DNA of 64,000 nucleotides from Enoplolaimus lenunculus (lineage: Eukaryota > Nematoda > Enoplea > Enoplida > Thoracostomopsidae). The translations under genes and the position numbers were made by a program. This document shows, piece after piece, positions 12,122-25,100 of this stretch (the stretch's first letter is position 1; every line of letters starts with the position of its first letter). The notes under the pieces are model-generated. The model searched no databases. It was given only the letters and a program-made list of their open reading frames with translations, and was not told the DNA's origin. The stretch covers positions 1 to 64,000 of the forward strand of contig JASANG010001415.1 of the NCBI GenBank assembly GCA_030248215.1, written 5' to 3'.

Positions 12122-12400
12122 CACTCTTATGCTCACTAAAAATATACTTAAAATTTAGTAAAATGTTGCCGAATTAAGTGTCGGTTTTACTTACTACGGA
12201 GCTGGGCAAAATTTTACTTAATTTTAAGCAAACACAAAATTCTTAGCTTTACATTTCCTTAATTAATCAGGAAATGTCCGCAGTAATTTTACTTATTTAC
12301 ACTTTTTAAGCAAAGATGTACTCAAGATTTAGTACACTTACACTTTTTAAGTTAGTAAAACATAAGTAAAGTGTTTTAAGTAGAGTGTTTTTACAGAGTG
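12122..12400. mobile_element. CACTCT-ended MITE rich in TTTAGTAAAA
   Basis: Left CACTCTTATGCTCACTAAAA and right TAGAGTGTTTTTACAGAGTG form an imperfect inverted pair. The middle has repeated ACTTAAAATTTAGTA and TTTTACTTA. Confidence 0.6.
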
Positions 12401-12949
12401 GGCACACAGTAGTGTAAGCATATTTCTACTACTAAACCTAAGCATTAGCATGGTGATAAATCTAAAACGACAGCCTGCTTTTTCGCAAAATTAGTATAAA
12501 GCCTAAGTTTAGTCTTTTACATACTGTTCATCTTGAAACAAACACGAAGGAATATAACCAATCAAAATTTGAGCCAATCTACTTTCAACTCAACTAACAG
12601 TTCTAAGCCTTTAATGACTTTCAAAGTTCAATCCGTTTTTCGTTTTTTAGACGAGTTTGCATCGAGATACGAGGCATAGGCCTGAGCCAACAGTTTTGGA
12701 ACAACTGCATAGGAGTAAGAGGTTATGTCTGAGTTCGAAAGACCATTTCTTGTATTGCTAACTCAAACCGTTGTCCCCCAAGCAAAAATTTGAAAAGGGG
12801 ACTTAGTCATTGTAAACCTTCTAGGAAAAATTCTAATCGCGATAGTGAATATCCTTTTTATGACCAATTTCCGGGTAAGTTTGTTGCAGTTTTAATTCCA
12901 GCAAAGTCATACGTGGTTCAGGTTGTGGTTTCTGTTAAAATTTTAGGCC

Positions 12950-13242
12950 CAAACAAAAGGGGCTGGCTTACGAATCATAAGTCTAAATCTAAGCCTAAAC
13001 CTAAGTCTAACCCAAGCCAAAGCATAAAATATAAGCATAATCCTAAGCCCAAGCCTAAACCTTAGCGTCAGCTTACCAGTCTTCGTAACAGTAGTATAAG
13101 CATATTCCTAAGCCTAAGCCTAAAACCTTATTATAAAGCTTATACCTAAACGTTAGCCAAGTATAAGCAAATACTCTAAAGCTTAAGTTTACTCTGTTGT
13201 AGTTCCGAGGAAAAACAGTCCACCCATAATCCATACTTGGGC
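12950..13242 (-). mobile_element. two adjoining worn TTAGGC MITE copies
   Basis: 12950-13080 has CCTAAG arrays after CCCAAACAAAAGGGG. 13085-13242 starts CGTAACAGTAGTATAAGC and ends CCATAATCCATACTTGGGC, as a type-1 copy in reverse. Confidence 0.65.
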
Positions 13243-13520
13243 TCAAGTCTCTAAGTCATCCAATCCCCCGGTCTCCGAGGGGACGACTACTATATTTGAC
13301 ATGGGCCAAATTTCGAAACCGACTCTAGCCCAGGGATAGGCATTACTTGCAGCAGCTACCACTTCCTCAGCCGTTAATAAGACCCGCCGGGCTCCTGAGG
13401 AACCACACCCCACCTCTAGAAAAGCCCCGCAGGCTCTTGAATGGCCCCTGGCAACACCGGATCCGACATGTAATTTCAAAAATGTCGCCTATTCGGTGCA
13501 CCTCTGGTTAAACCTCGTGC
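13243..13520. other. GC-rich block of unknown origin
   Basis: 13250-13470 is far richer in GC than its flanks and is open for 78 codons on the - strand (residues include MSNIVVVPSETGG), but the protein has no recognisable family and a low-complexity GC bias. It could be a fossil piece of a larger element. No gene is called. Confidence 0.3.
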
Positions 13521-13761
13521 AATTTCCGTTTATTCGGTAATCAAACTTTTATTTAGTGTATTTCATTAGCAATATACTTACGTATGTAAGCACCTCATAC
13601 AGCCTTTAGAAATGCTATTAGCAGCAAGAACTAATCAATTTACATAAAGGTCTATTGTGGAATGGCACGCTAATTAGGTCGCACACCACGTCGTCTAAAG
13701 ACAGTTTTGCCCATAAAGCAACATAAACTATTATGTCCTGCAGTTGTTAGGCCAAAAAGAT

Positions 13762-13976
13762 GGTCCAGGTATAGAACAGGGCCGGATAGTTTTCTGGAGG
13801 GGCTATAATAGAGTCAGTTTAAAGCTTTAGACAAATTTTTGGCTTAAGCTTAAGTTTAGGCTTAGGCTTAGGCTTAAGTACAGGTTCATCCGTACGCTTA
13901 CGCTTAGGCTTAGGCTTATGCTTAGGCTTAGGAATATGCTTTTACCACTGTTCCGGCCCTGTTCTATACATGGGCC
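13762..13976 (+). mobile_element. type-1 TTAGGC MITE
   Basis: Left end GGTCCAGGTATAGAACAGGG, right end CTGTTCTATACATGGGCC, with two TTAGGC blocks around a CAGGTTCATCCGTACGC spacer. Confidence 0.88.
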
Positions 13977-14211
13977 AAAAACTAGCAATAGACCTGTGTG
14001 ATCATATTAAGGCTTAAGCTTAATTTAGGAAACGAACCAGCGGTGTAGGCTTATTCCTAAACCACATCCTTTGGCGCATATCCAGTATTTATAGAATGTT
14101 TGAAAATCAAGCACATAGCAGGTATCGTGTACTCGAGTATTAAAACAAGCCATTATAAACTAATACTTAGCCACTGCGGCACGCAGCCACTCACTGAATA
14201 TTTTGCGGAAC

Positions 14212-14256
14212 TCGGGCCAATGTTGCTTTTAGGGCCGTAGCAGATGATTAAGCATA
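14212..14256 (-). repeat. end fragment of type-2 TTAGGC MITE
   Basis: GGGCCAATGTTGCTTTTAGG followed by GCCGTAGCAGATGATTAAGC matches the reversed end of type-2 elements. It is cut off by the next element. Confidence 0.6.
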
Positions 14257-14866
14257 CACACAGAATAAATTGCCTTAAAATTTTAAGACTCCATCTTTCT
14301 TAAATTTTCAAGATGTAAATGTCTTGTATTTGAGACATTAAGAGCCTTAATAAACAGTTCAGAAATTAGTTTCTTAAATGGTTAATACATAAATGTCTTT
14401 ATATTCAAGAAATTGCTATTGCCAGTTTATGACACAAATGTCTTTCTATCAAGAAATAATTGTCTGATTTTTATGTATGTAAAAAAGTTGATCCGTTTGT
14501 ATTCTTAAAAAGGTATATAAATATTCGAATTTCAAAAATATTTCGGGTTGAGCTCAGGCTCCTCTCAACCTAAGTTTATGTTTTGAACGTATCTTAGGTT
14601 GTAAAATTAGGTATTAGGTTGAGCTTTACCCCCCAATTTTTGAGTCGGTTTCCACGGCAAATCTCAGCGTTTTATTTCTGAAATATTTGTCTTATATTTC
14701 AGAAATATTTTTCTTAATCGTTCATAAAGTCTTAAATTTAAGGACATTTAAGTGTGAAAAATTTTAGACTAATATTTCTGAAAAATTTAAGAAATAAAAG
14801 TCTTGTATTCAAGACATATAAGTATGTCTGGAGCCTATCAAGACATAACTGTCTTTATACGTAACC
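14257..14866. mobile_element. CACACAAAATAAATTGTCTT MITE, about 600 bp
   Basis: Colinear with the copy at 43232-43820: TTTCAAGATGTAAATGTCTT blocks, GTATCTTAGGTTGTAAAATT in the middle and ATTTCAGAAATATTT near the end. Ends are weak inverted repeats. No coding capacity. Confidence 0.75.
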
Positions 14867-15394
14867 AAAATTCATAATACTTGGCGTTAAACAGGCCCAA
14901 TTAGGATTATTACAGCACCAATCAGCAGTTTTAAAATACCACAACTCGACGGGTTTTAGTTTAGCTAGTCAACCAGCTTTGCCCAATGCGCAAATGTTAT
15001 CAAATAAACAGCAATCTGCATGCAAATTTTCTTTTCACAGAACAATCATTTTTCTGTTGTAAGAAAATACTGTAAACAAAGCAATGCTCGAAAGTTGCAC
15101 AAAATACGTATATGGGGCATTCCAGCTTTAGTATATATATTTGAAATTGTCCATTTATTCTATTACGTAACAACTAATATATTCTTATATCGACTGTGAA
15201 AGCTTATTAAGTGAAACGTACGTCATAAACAGATTTCGCTGTAGTACCGTTCGCTAATTGACTATACGCCTACTATTGGTACTACAGCCAATCCTATTAT
15301 ACAGCAGTTTTTAGCTAAACAACTTTAGATTGCAAGGTACATAATAAATCAGACCCATAGTCAGCTCAGCACGAAGGCTAATAAATTTTTCAAA
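14867..15394. other. no recognisable feature
   Basis: AT-rich DNA with no open frame above background and no repeat shared with the rest of the window that I can see. Confidence 0.5.
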
Positions 15395-15482
15395 AGCGGC
15401 ACGCTAAGGGTTGTCAATTGCTTACAAGCAAGGTTGAAAATTTTCTAGAAACCCTCTGGCCTACTCTGGCTACGGACCCGCA
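15395..15482. repeat. end fragment of GTAGCCA-type MITE
   Basis: TTGCTTACAAGCAAGGTTG then CTCTGGCTACGGACCCG matches the right half of the element at 36549. Confidence 0.6.
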
Positions 15483-15758
15483 ATGGAAGCAAACCGTGTA
15501 AATGTATTTGACGTAAATGAAACGTTTTAGGTTTGATGTAAAATATGTCGCGCTAATAAATAACTTAGTGTAGGCTCAGTTTTACAAGAGGCCAAAATTT
15601 TTAGATGCTTGCTAAAGATTTCAAATTACATTAATATGAATACTATATGGTAAAATGGATAGTAAACATAACGGAAACGAATTGTGATCAAAATAACTAA
15701 ACGGAAACACAGAACAAATTTTAGGTATAAAAATGTAGAAACGTTTTATTTCTTTGTC

Positions 15759-15894
15759 GGCCCATGTTACTTTAAGGGGCGTTCAGGTTTCTTTTGGGTC
15801 TATAAAAAGTAGGTTTAGATTCTAGATTACATTTTTTGCTTAGGCTTAGGCTTTGGCTTAATCTGCTGTTGCGCCCCTAAAAGTAACATTGGCT
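15759..15894 (+). mobile_element. type-2 TTAGGC MITE, short form
   Basis: Ends GGCCCATGTTACTTTAAGGG and AAAAGTAACATTGGCT. Flanks TCTTTGTC / TCTTTGCC match at 7 of 8. Only one short TTAGGC block is present, so this may be close to the minimal form. Confidence 0.92.
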
Positions 15895-16163
15895 TCTTTG
15901 CCAGCCGAAATACAAAATAATATGCAAATATTTATCGAACATTTATAAATTTAATAGACAAAATATCGGTTGAATCCAATTTTTGAAGATTTTGGATGAA
16001 TTTCGTTTATTTTTATTTCAAATCAAACAATTGCAGCATAAACGTATATTGAAAAATTGATTAATTGCTGAGTGACGCTATAAATTTCAGATATTTGTAC
16101 AATTTAGTAAGTTTTTAGTAATATTTTTTACTTAAATTCCCAAAATTATTCTAAAATATTCAA

Positions 16164-19100
16164 ATGGAACACCAAGAAAAGCAACAGACTTCACGAAAGA
16201 TTAAACTGCTGACAAGCGAAGATCGGTAAGTTTGGCGAATTCAGTTGTGAATACATCAATAGAAATCGCACGGACTTGCTACTTGAGTTATCTTCAGAAA
16301 CCATAGGTCGCTGCAACCTAAAAGCTATTTTAACCATAGAAAATTTCGAGTTATGTACCAAAATAGTAGTTAGCATTTTCATTTTCAAATGTAAGCTAAT
16401 TTCAGACAATAAAATTCGAATTCTAAGGGTGGCGAGATACTCGTCGTGTGGCGCCGTCTGTCAGCCTTACGGCGCGGTCCGTTACCCGTACGGCGTCGTC
16501 TGTTACCTTGCGACATCCCTACGGCGCCGTCCGTACATCAACACAAGTATAGCGCAACCTTTAACGTGGCGATATATATACTTTTTAAAAATTTATTGTC
16601 GTTCAGTGCCGTACGTCGCCGTTCGCCAACATTCGGTATAGTGCGCTAACCGCTCGCGTTCTCTGCCACACTTGTGACAGACGGTTACGGACGGCGTGGA
16701 ACGACAAGTATATATAGCGCTATACTACATGTTTACAGTAATATATACGGCTAATATAGGAATTCAAATTTATTTATATATATATATAAACATAAATATA
16801 ATGGCCAATATCAATTTAATTCAATTGCAAACTGACACGCGGCAGAACAATTGTTCTGCAAACTGTAGATCATGGAAAATGAGGCGTAGGGTTTTGGCCG
16901 AACTATAATTTTATTATTTTTTTAATTTTCGAACTGGTCATATATAATTTACCGCATGGTCAACCAGTATTAGCATGGAAACTAATCGTATTTTATATAA
17001 AGTTTATGGTTTTATAAATAAATTTTGTCAACTGCTAACAGGTAGAGGCTTAAGCTTTACTGTATGCTTGTTTCAAAGGGCGTATATGTGTCGTAGTTTG
17101 ATACAAAGCTCGTAAAATAGGCAAATCTATATACAAACCCGTAGCCAGTTTAACGGGATAAGGTGAGGTGACAAGTTTAGTGGAGGGCATCCAAGGATTT
17201 CAAATGACTTTACGAGCGAGGTTAAAAAATTTTCTGGGGAGGCCATATATTTTAGCGGGGGCGGGGCGGATTGAAACAATTCTATGCACTAGACTAGGCA
17301 AAATTAACTGTACTGTAGCGACCATAAGAGTCTATAGCCTTTTGCGTGTGGATCAATAGCAGTCCATATTCTTATTCAGAATTTTTAAATGATCAGGGCC
17401 CAAGATTACTAAAAGGCCACAAATGTCAATTATCCTAATGAGATCACCTAAATGGGGGTTCAAATAGTGGAAGCTGAATTGAAAAATAAATAACAATCCG
17501 GGTCCGGATAGCGATACATTCGGTAGAAGCGAAATGAATATCAGTCTCGTCTCTTATTCGGCTGACTACAGCGGGATAATTTAGCCAGAGCATGGATATG
17601 GATCAAAATGTCTCTCATGACGACTGTCGTTTTGGGTTACTAGGCATCATTAGCGGTGCTTATGTATGCAACTCGATAGCACTTGATATGCAAGCCTCAG
17701 GGTGGCAGTATATTTTTGATGGCGTGCAGCGCTGTCCGTCACCGTCCTGCACCGTACGTCACCGTCCTGCACCGTACGTCACCGTCCTGCACCGTACGCC
17801 ACCGTCCTGCACCGTACGTCACCGTCCTGCACTGTACGTCACCGTCCCCCCCCCCCCCCCCCCCTGCCACCGTACGTCACCGTCCTGCCCGACGTCACCG
17901 CCCTGCACCGTACGTCACAGTCCTGCACCGTACGTCACAGTCCTGCACCGTACGTCATCGTCCTGCACCGTACGTCATCGTCCTGCACCGTACGTCAACG
18001 TCCTGCACCGTACGTCACCGTCCTGCACCGTACGTCACCGTCCTGCACCGTACGTCACCGTCCTGCACCGTACGTCACCGTCCTGCACCGTACGTCACCG
18101 TCCTGCACCGTACGTCACCGTCCTGCACCGTACGTCACCGTCCTGCACCGTACGTCACCGTCCTGCACCGTACGTCACAGTCCTGCACCGTACGTCATCG
18201 TCCTGCACCGTACGTCACCCTCTTTCACAGTACGTCACCGTCCTGCACCGTACGTCACCGTCCTGCACCGTACGTCACCGTCCTGCACCGTACGTCACCG
18301 TCCTGCACCGTACGTCACCGTCCTGCACCGTACGTTTCCGTGGGTCAGCATGCGATATTGTACGCAAATTGCTCACGTACGACGCCGTATGACGACGGAC
18401 AGGGACGCGACATTTGTCGCTGACTGGCAGCACCGCACGACAAGTATAGCGCCACTCTTAGACGGTGTATCCGGTTGGAATTTGGTAAAGGTTTAGAAAT
18501 CGTGGGTAAAAAAATGTCTAGCAAAATTCTGGTTATTTCAAATCAAATACCCACTTTCCAAGTGTGAGGTCAGTGGCTGGACGGTCAGTGAAAAAATTGT
18601 ACACATCGAAACCCGAACTTCGTTGAACTGGACTAGTGACCCTCACGTGGCATATCCTGTCCGCTGACACTTTGAATATTCAGCGGAAAAAACTAACGTC
18701 GAAAACTTGAATTACAGTTCACGTGTGTCACGAAAGTTTGGTATATATGGTTGCTAAGATTAACCTTAAATCGTTTCAGTTCTGTGTGGTCAGGTTAATC
18801 ATAAGGTTATTCTTGTGCTAACAAACCAACTTTTATTGTGTTAACCGTTGATAAGTAGTTTGAATGATACATTATGCTTCCATTATTTCTTCAGCTTTAT
18901 ATGATATGTATTTATTTATTTATTACTATTTATTTATTTATTTATTTATTTATCCATTTATTTATTATTTATTTATTATTTATTTATTTATTCATTTATT
19001 TATTTATTTATTTATTTATTTATTATTTATATTTTACGTTGATAGAGATTGGATGAAAGCTAAAAATGTTTCTGAATAATGTTTTTATCATTTAACGCCT

Positions 19101-22100
19101 GTAGCTCCCATCTCAACGTTCGCAGGGGAAATAAAATGGCTTTGCGAGAGTTCACACGAATTGCAAACTGAGATAACACCTTTGTAAGGATGACAACATT
19201 GTTCCGGGGGTATCACTGATGTTTTCCTAGCCCCCCCCTTGCTACGAGCTTGCGGCTGCCACTTAAATCATGTGCATCTTCGTATGTTTCGGGTATAAAA
19301 AGTTTACACAAAAAACTTCATCAATTGTCAACAGTTGTACATTTGTATGTCTTAGTAACCGCTGTTGTTAATTTTGAAACAGTTGTAACGGTTTTAGTAA
19401 AATTAAAGCCTAAGCCAGGGTATTGAGTGTTGTTTTGAGCGTAGGACTGCAGCTGACCGTTGTCAAGACTACTTTTTGTATGTCATCCGGTCACGTCCGC
19501 CTTTATGCGTCACCGTGTGTTACACTCCGCCATCACTCGTTTATTGTACACTGCAAATTTAAGTGCGTTGATTTTAACTCAGAATGAGTTGAATCCATCC
19601 ATTCAGAAGTCTGAGCTTTGAATTAGGTCTTTCAAAACTCTAAATTATAAATTGAATGAACTCACTCTGAGTTACTTCATCATCGGATCGTGTTAATGTT
19701 TAATGTTTTTAACTCAGAAAAAACCAGACACGACTAATTCGCTCTCTGAGTTGATTAGTGAACTCATTGAAATTTACTGTGTACGTAAACTGGTCGAGTT
19801 CGATACTGCACGGTGAAGGACGGTGACAGAGCGCGTCAGTTATAGCGACGCCCTAATGCGGGAAAGTTAACTCATTTATTTGGCCTCTCCAGATTGTACC
19901 CCGTGTTATTCGGTCACGGACTTTTATTTATTTTTAAACCGCCCTCCGTCGCCCTTCGTTAACTGAGATATATCTGGTATTCCAACTATCCGTTGAATTG
20001 AACGTTCATTTGTTGTATCAAAAGCTTGAGTGATAATGCAAAGTTATACTTAGGGATGTACTTTCAAAACTTAAGCATGCTTTGAAGTTTTGCGCTCAGC
20101 TTGATTTGGTCCTGATGCCATTTATGCGCGACAATCAGAGATAATTGACATTTTTGATTGGTACTCCAAATAGGGACCCCACTCTAATTACCCCGCTCCC
20201 ATATTTGGGTCACTACAATACTGTTATTAACTCAAAAATAAACAGAAATGACTATTCGTTCTAAAAGTTGATTAATCAACTCACTGGAATTTACTGTTTA
20301 ATTAAGTAACACTTTTATCACTGACTGGCTCACAGCAAACCACAAACTGCCACACTCAAAATAATGTTTCTGATATTTAAGAAATAATTTCTTACATTTG
20401 AGAAACATGATTAGAAAGGTGCACTTGAAAAGTATTTCTGTTATAACAAAAATGTTTCCAAAAAACGTTTTGAAATAAAGTCTGAAAATTAACGTTTTCC
20501 AGTTATTTTTAGAAAAACTGTCTTAAATATCAGCAAAACGTTTCAGATTTGCCACAGAAAACACTATTCTGAATAAATTGAGAAACGCTTTTTTGTGTGC
20601 AAGACTGTAAATAACCCAATTACCAAAAACTTTAACCTGATTGGCCATTAATTCTTGGTTCTCGATTTTCGAATACCCATAATTTATATTTTCATTTTTA
20701 TTCTTCCTGTTTGCGTGATGCCAGGATATTTAATTGCGTCCAAAAATAGCAAAATATGCGACTTTGAAATGTTTTTGTGGTATTTTATGATGATATTTTT
20801 ACCTGCAAATGGTCGCTATTATTAATCATTGGCTTTCTCGCCTCACAATCTATATATACCGCGTCGTTTGAGCGTAGAGTTTATTGGTAAAATAGCGCAT
20901 ACACTCAAAATAATATTTCTGATATTTAAGAAAAAATTTCTTGCATTTAAGAAGCATAATTAGCAGGTGCACTTGAAAAGTATTTCTGTTATAACAGGAA
21001 AGTTTTCAAAAAGGTTTTGAAATAAAGTCTGAAAATAAACGTTTTCCAGTTGCTTTAAGACAAATTGTCCTACGTATCAGAAAAAACTTTTCAGATTTGC
21101 AACAGAGAATACTTTTCTAAATAAATTCAGAAATAATTTTTGTGTGTAGTGCACAGTGTTAACAAGCAGACCGTAACAGCGGCAATCGAGACGGGCTAAA
21201 ACAGACAGTTTTTTTCCGACGTTACCAAAAACAAAGATTGTTTAATCGTGGAAATGCTATATCTACAGATCCTAGTATAATTAAGAGTATCCAGTTTCCA
21301 AAACGTCCAATTATTTGCTCAGTCGCGGAAAATTTAACACAATGCTAATCTAGTTAGTAATAGGTTTTCAAACTCATACTACTGCAGTTGTTGACCTCAA
21401 AATTACTACAGGAGCAGAGCAAATCCTATGCAAAAATGTGCTGAATTTTGAGCCTTAGCATTCACTGATTCGAACGTCACAAGAGCTGTCATGGCGATAG
21501 ATGCTACACACATTTAGAATACGGACCCTAAGCCTAGCCTAATCCTACCCATAACACTAGCGTAACAGCGTGCAGCACCAAGTGAAATTTTAGCATTACT
21601 TCACACATGGTTCTATAGTTGCATAAACCAAAGTCAAAAAGCGAAGTTTTACATTAATTATTAATTATTCATTATATTCATTATATGATGTTGTATTGTT
21701 TCCTTCAAGCTCGTGTGATTTGTTATTCTTGTTTCACAAATTCTGCGGCCGAGATTGTAGTAAAATTTATGGTACAGTTTGTCGCTGGTGGCTCAGATAC
21801 TGTAGTCGCGGCCCTGACAGTTGATCCCGCCCCCATCAGGTTGGAACCTGGCCTGGGCCCAAATGTTGGCTCCGCGAGCCTATTAAGCTGCCAAAAAGAC
21901 CGCAGGTTTGATATTGTAATAAGATTGAGATACGTAATTTTGAACCTTAATTCTTTTCAATTATACTGCTTTCATGGCGCAGCAAGGATTTTGAAATGAA
22001 GCGATACGTTTTGCAAAATTTTCGAAACAGAGTTTTTCTTGAGTTCTTAAATCGCAATCATATGCACCTCCCGGGCTCAAGCAAGCCGTACATGGGCCCT

Positions 22101-25100
22101 AAAGACTGGGCCCATTGTTAAACCACTGCTGTAACCAGTACCAAACACGGGTACATCTTGGAGTCCAATTTTCATACACAAAACTAAAATACCTGTATTG
22201 GTCTCTGGTCGCCTTTAAAATAAACCGTATGTTTCGCTTTTCGCTGGTTTCGATTCAAAAGTTTTCTTACATTTATTCGAATTATATTTTGTCACCCGTC
22301 TGGCAGAAAAGTGTTTGGGTTTTGTTTGGTTTTTCACAGGGCAAATCTCGCTAATCACCGTCACACACAGTGCCTGTTGAATAGATCAGATATTTTTCAG
22401 GATTCGGTTGCGATGCAAAATGCGTTGCGGAATTGCGAACTGATAATTACACAACACCATGTTGTTGTCAAAGATTGAATGGATGGTGCATTGTTGTGTT
22501 CAAACGCGTGTCCTCTTACACACAAAAAATTATTTCTGAATTTTATTTAGAAAATTATTCTCTGTTGCAAATCTGAAAAGTTTCTCTGATATGTAAGACA
22601 ATTTTTCTTATAGTAACTGGAAAACGTTTATTTTCAGACTTTATTTCAAAACCTTTTTGAAAACTTTTCTGTTATAACAGAAATACTTTTCAAGTGCACC
22701 TGCTAATTATATTTCTTAAATGTAAGAAATTTTTTCGTAAATATCAGAAATACTATTTTGAGTGTAGGCGTAGTAGGAAATATTAAACGATAAACCACGC
22801 AGTGCCGGATGAGGCTATGGTGCCCAACCTCAAAGCAATTCCAGGGTTCGGGCCGCTTGCGATGATGACATTCCGTCAGAGATAAAAGTGCGACTTTTAG
22901 TGAGTCGAATTTGACTCTGGCGGAGTAGAATTTGACTCAGTTTGTAAGTCCAGTAGAGCCTAATTCGGAAGCAGTCAATTTGACTCATCCTTTTTTGCAG
23001 TATATATGTATATATACGGTGCGGTCATCACTATGGTATGCTTTTGTTAATTAAATCAAATCTTGACGTATTGTATACATATACCTGCCCCTAAGGTATT
23101 TCGTTATTTGAGCGAGTGAAAATAAAAGCAAACTGTATATTTCGTTGCAACTAAAACCTACTGAATCATAGACCAAATAAAATTGAACAGAAAGAGCTTT
23201 AACCTGTGGGTGGTAAATGATTTTCGGTACATGCCTGGGCACAAATTTATACTGGGGCATGCGAAAAAGAGATGTCGGTAGACAAGTCAAATAGGAAAAA
23301 GTATTTTAAAAGCTTTAAAAGTGGGATGACGTCATGGGTAAGTTTCAACTTATCCAAATGTGGGCCCATGTATAGAACAGGGCGGGAACGTTTTCCGGCG
23401 TGACTGTCATGGAGTAAGCTTAAGCTTTAGTCTAATTTTTTGCTTAAGCTTAAGCTTAGGCTTTTAGGCTGAGGTATAGGCTCATTCTTACGGTTAGGCT
23501 TACGCTTAGGAATATGCTTATACTACTGTTCCGGCCCTGTTCTATAAATTGGCCCAAATCTGTAATACTTAGCTCACCTTGCTAAAGGGCTACGAAATTT
23601 TCAAGCGCAAGCCTCAGAATAGTTTTTTGTTTAGGCTTATGCAAAAGTTGACGCTTAGGCTTAAGTATTATCGAATTCTTATGTGTACGCTTTGGCTTAG
23701 GCTTAGGTTTATCCTTAGCGGTTTATACTACTACTACTGTTACGGCCCTGGTCTATACATTGGCCCACTTTTGTAAACAATCAATTCTTCCCACGCTGTA
23801 AAAATTATTGATTTAGGATGCGAAGATGTCGGTAGGCGGCCGACGGTGTCTTTCATTGTTTTTCCGAGTAGTTGCCGCCCTGGGAAGCTATAAACGTTAT
23901 ATTTTGACCCGCTTGCTTATTTGTGTTTTGGATTCTTGACCGGTTCTCAGAATTGTTTACGTTCTAAACACCATGGACGCCTGTGAAGATCGAGAGCGGA
24001 ACGTTTTTCTGTGGGACTGCAACAGAGCAAGCTTAAGGTTTAGAATATTTTTTGCTTGGGTTTAGCTAATGCTTAGGCTTAGGAATATGCTCATTCTTAC
24101 GCTTACGCTTAGGCTTACGCTTAGGCTTAGGAATATGCTCATTCTTAGGCTTAGGCTTAGGCTTAGGCTTAGGCTTATGAATATGCTCATTCTTACGATA
24201 TGGCGTAGGTTTAGGCTTAGGCATAGGCTTAGGCTTAGGAATATGTTTATAATACTGTTCTGCCTCTATTTTTATATTGGCCACATCATAGTACTAAAGA
24301 ACTTTATCCTTTTCAATATCACCGTTGGCTTTTCGTGGAACCAAAAACCAAAATGAAATTCTACCATCTCGTTTCATGTTTTACTTTACGTTTCAAAAGG
24401 ATTAATAGTTAATAGTCAGAGAGATAAATTAAATATCTCGTTTGTATTAATTAAATTCTAAATGTATAAAATAGATTTAACCAGTTTGCCTGAACCAAAA
24501 CACATCAACCTTTTGTTGTCTAATTAGGTTAATTAAATTATGTTTTTCATGGGCGTAACTGCCTGCCAATTTCGCTATTTACTGTACGACAACAGATGTA
24601 AAACGGGCTGCAACCGGAGGTCAAAAATACCGGAGCCATAGCCGGAGCCGTAGGTCAACGAAACTTGCCAGAGCCGGAGGTGAGGCGAAATTAGGTAGTA
24701 GCGATGATGGTTAATTAGTTAATTTTAGCCAATATCTGCAATATGTTGTTAATTTGTTTGGTTTTACGCTGGTTTTCTGCGAATTTTCGGAAATTCTTTC
24801 GTGAAAATTGTGACAATAGTAAAACGAAACGCCTTCAAACAGATCAATTTTGCAAAATTATGCAAAATTTTACTACCGAAGTTTGTCGGAACCTCCGGCA
24901 AAATTTTACCGGAGCCAGAGCCGGAGGCCGATTTTCTGCCGGAGCCGAAGCCGGGTGCAGACCTTCGGTTGTACCCGAGTAGACTGTTTCCAGTGCAGTT
25001 GATTTGTTAGGGTTGCGCTATGCTTTTACTGACCCGGACGCCGGCACACGGCGGCGTACAGTAATTTTTACTGAAAAAGTTTACAGTGTCGCACGCCGGC

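Noticed and set aside
13243-13479. A - strand gene of 78 codons
   Set aside because: It is GC-rich and open but low in complexity, with no recognisable family and no supporting signals.
17592-18423. Two overlapping + strand frames of 246-266 residues rich in Pro, Thr, Arg, His and Cys
   Set aside because: They are translations of a 20-bp tandem repeat inside a GC-rich element, with no start context or family signal.
21685-21999. A + strand exon of 104 codons within intron 1
   Set aside because: No splice phase fits the TP53I11-like gene and no domain is recognised.
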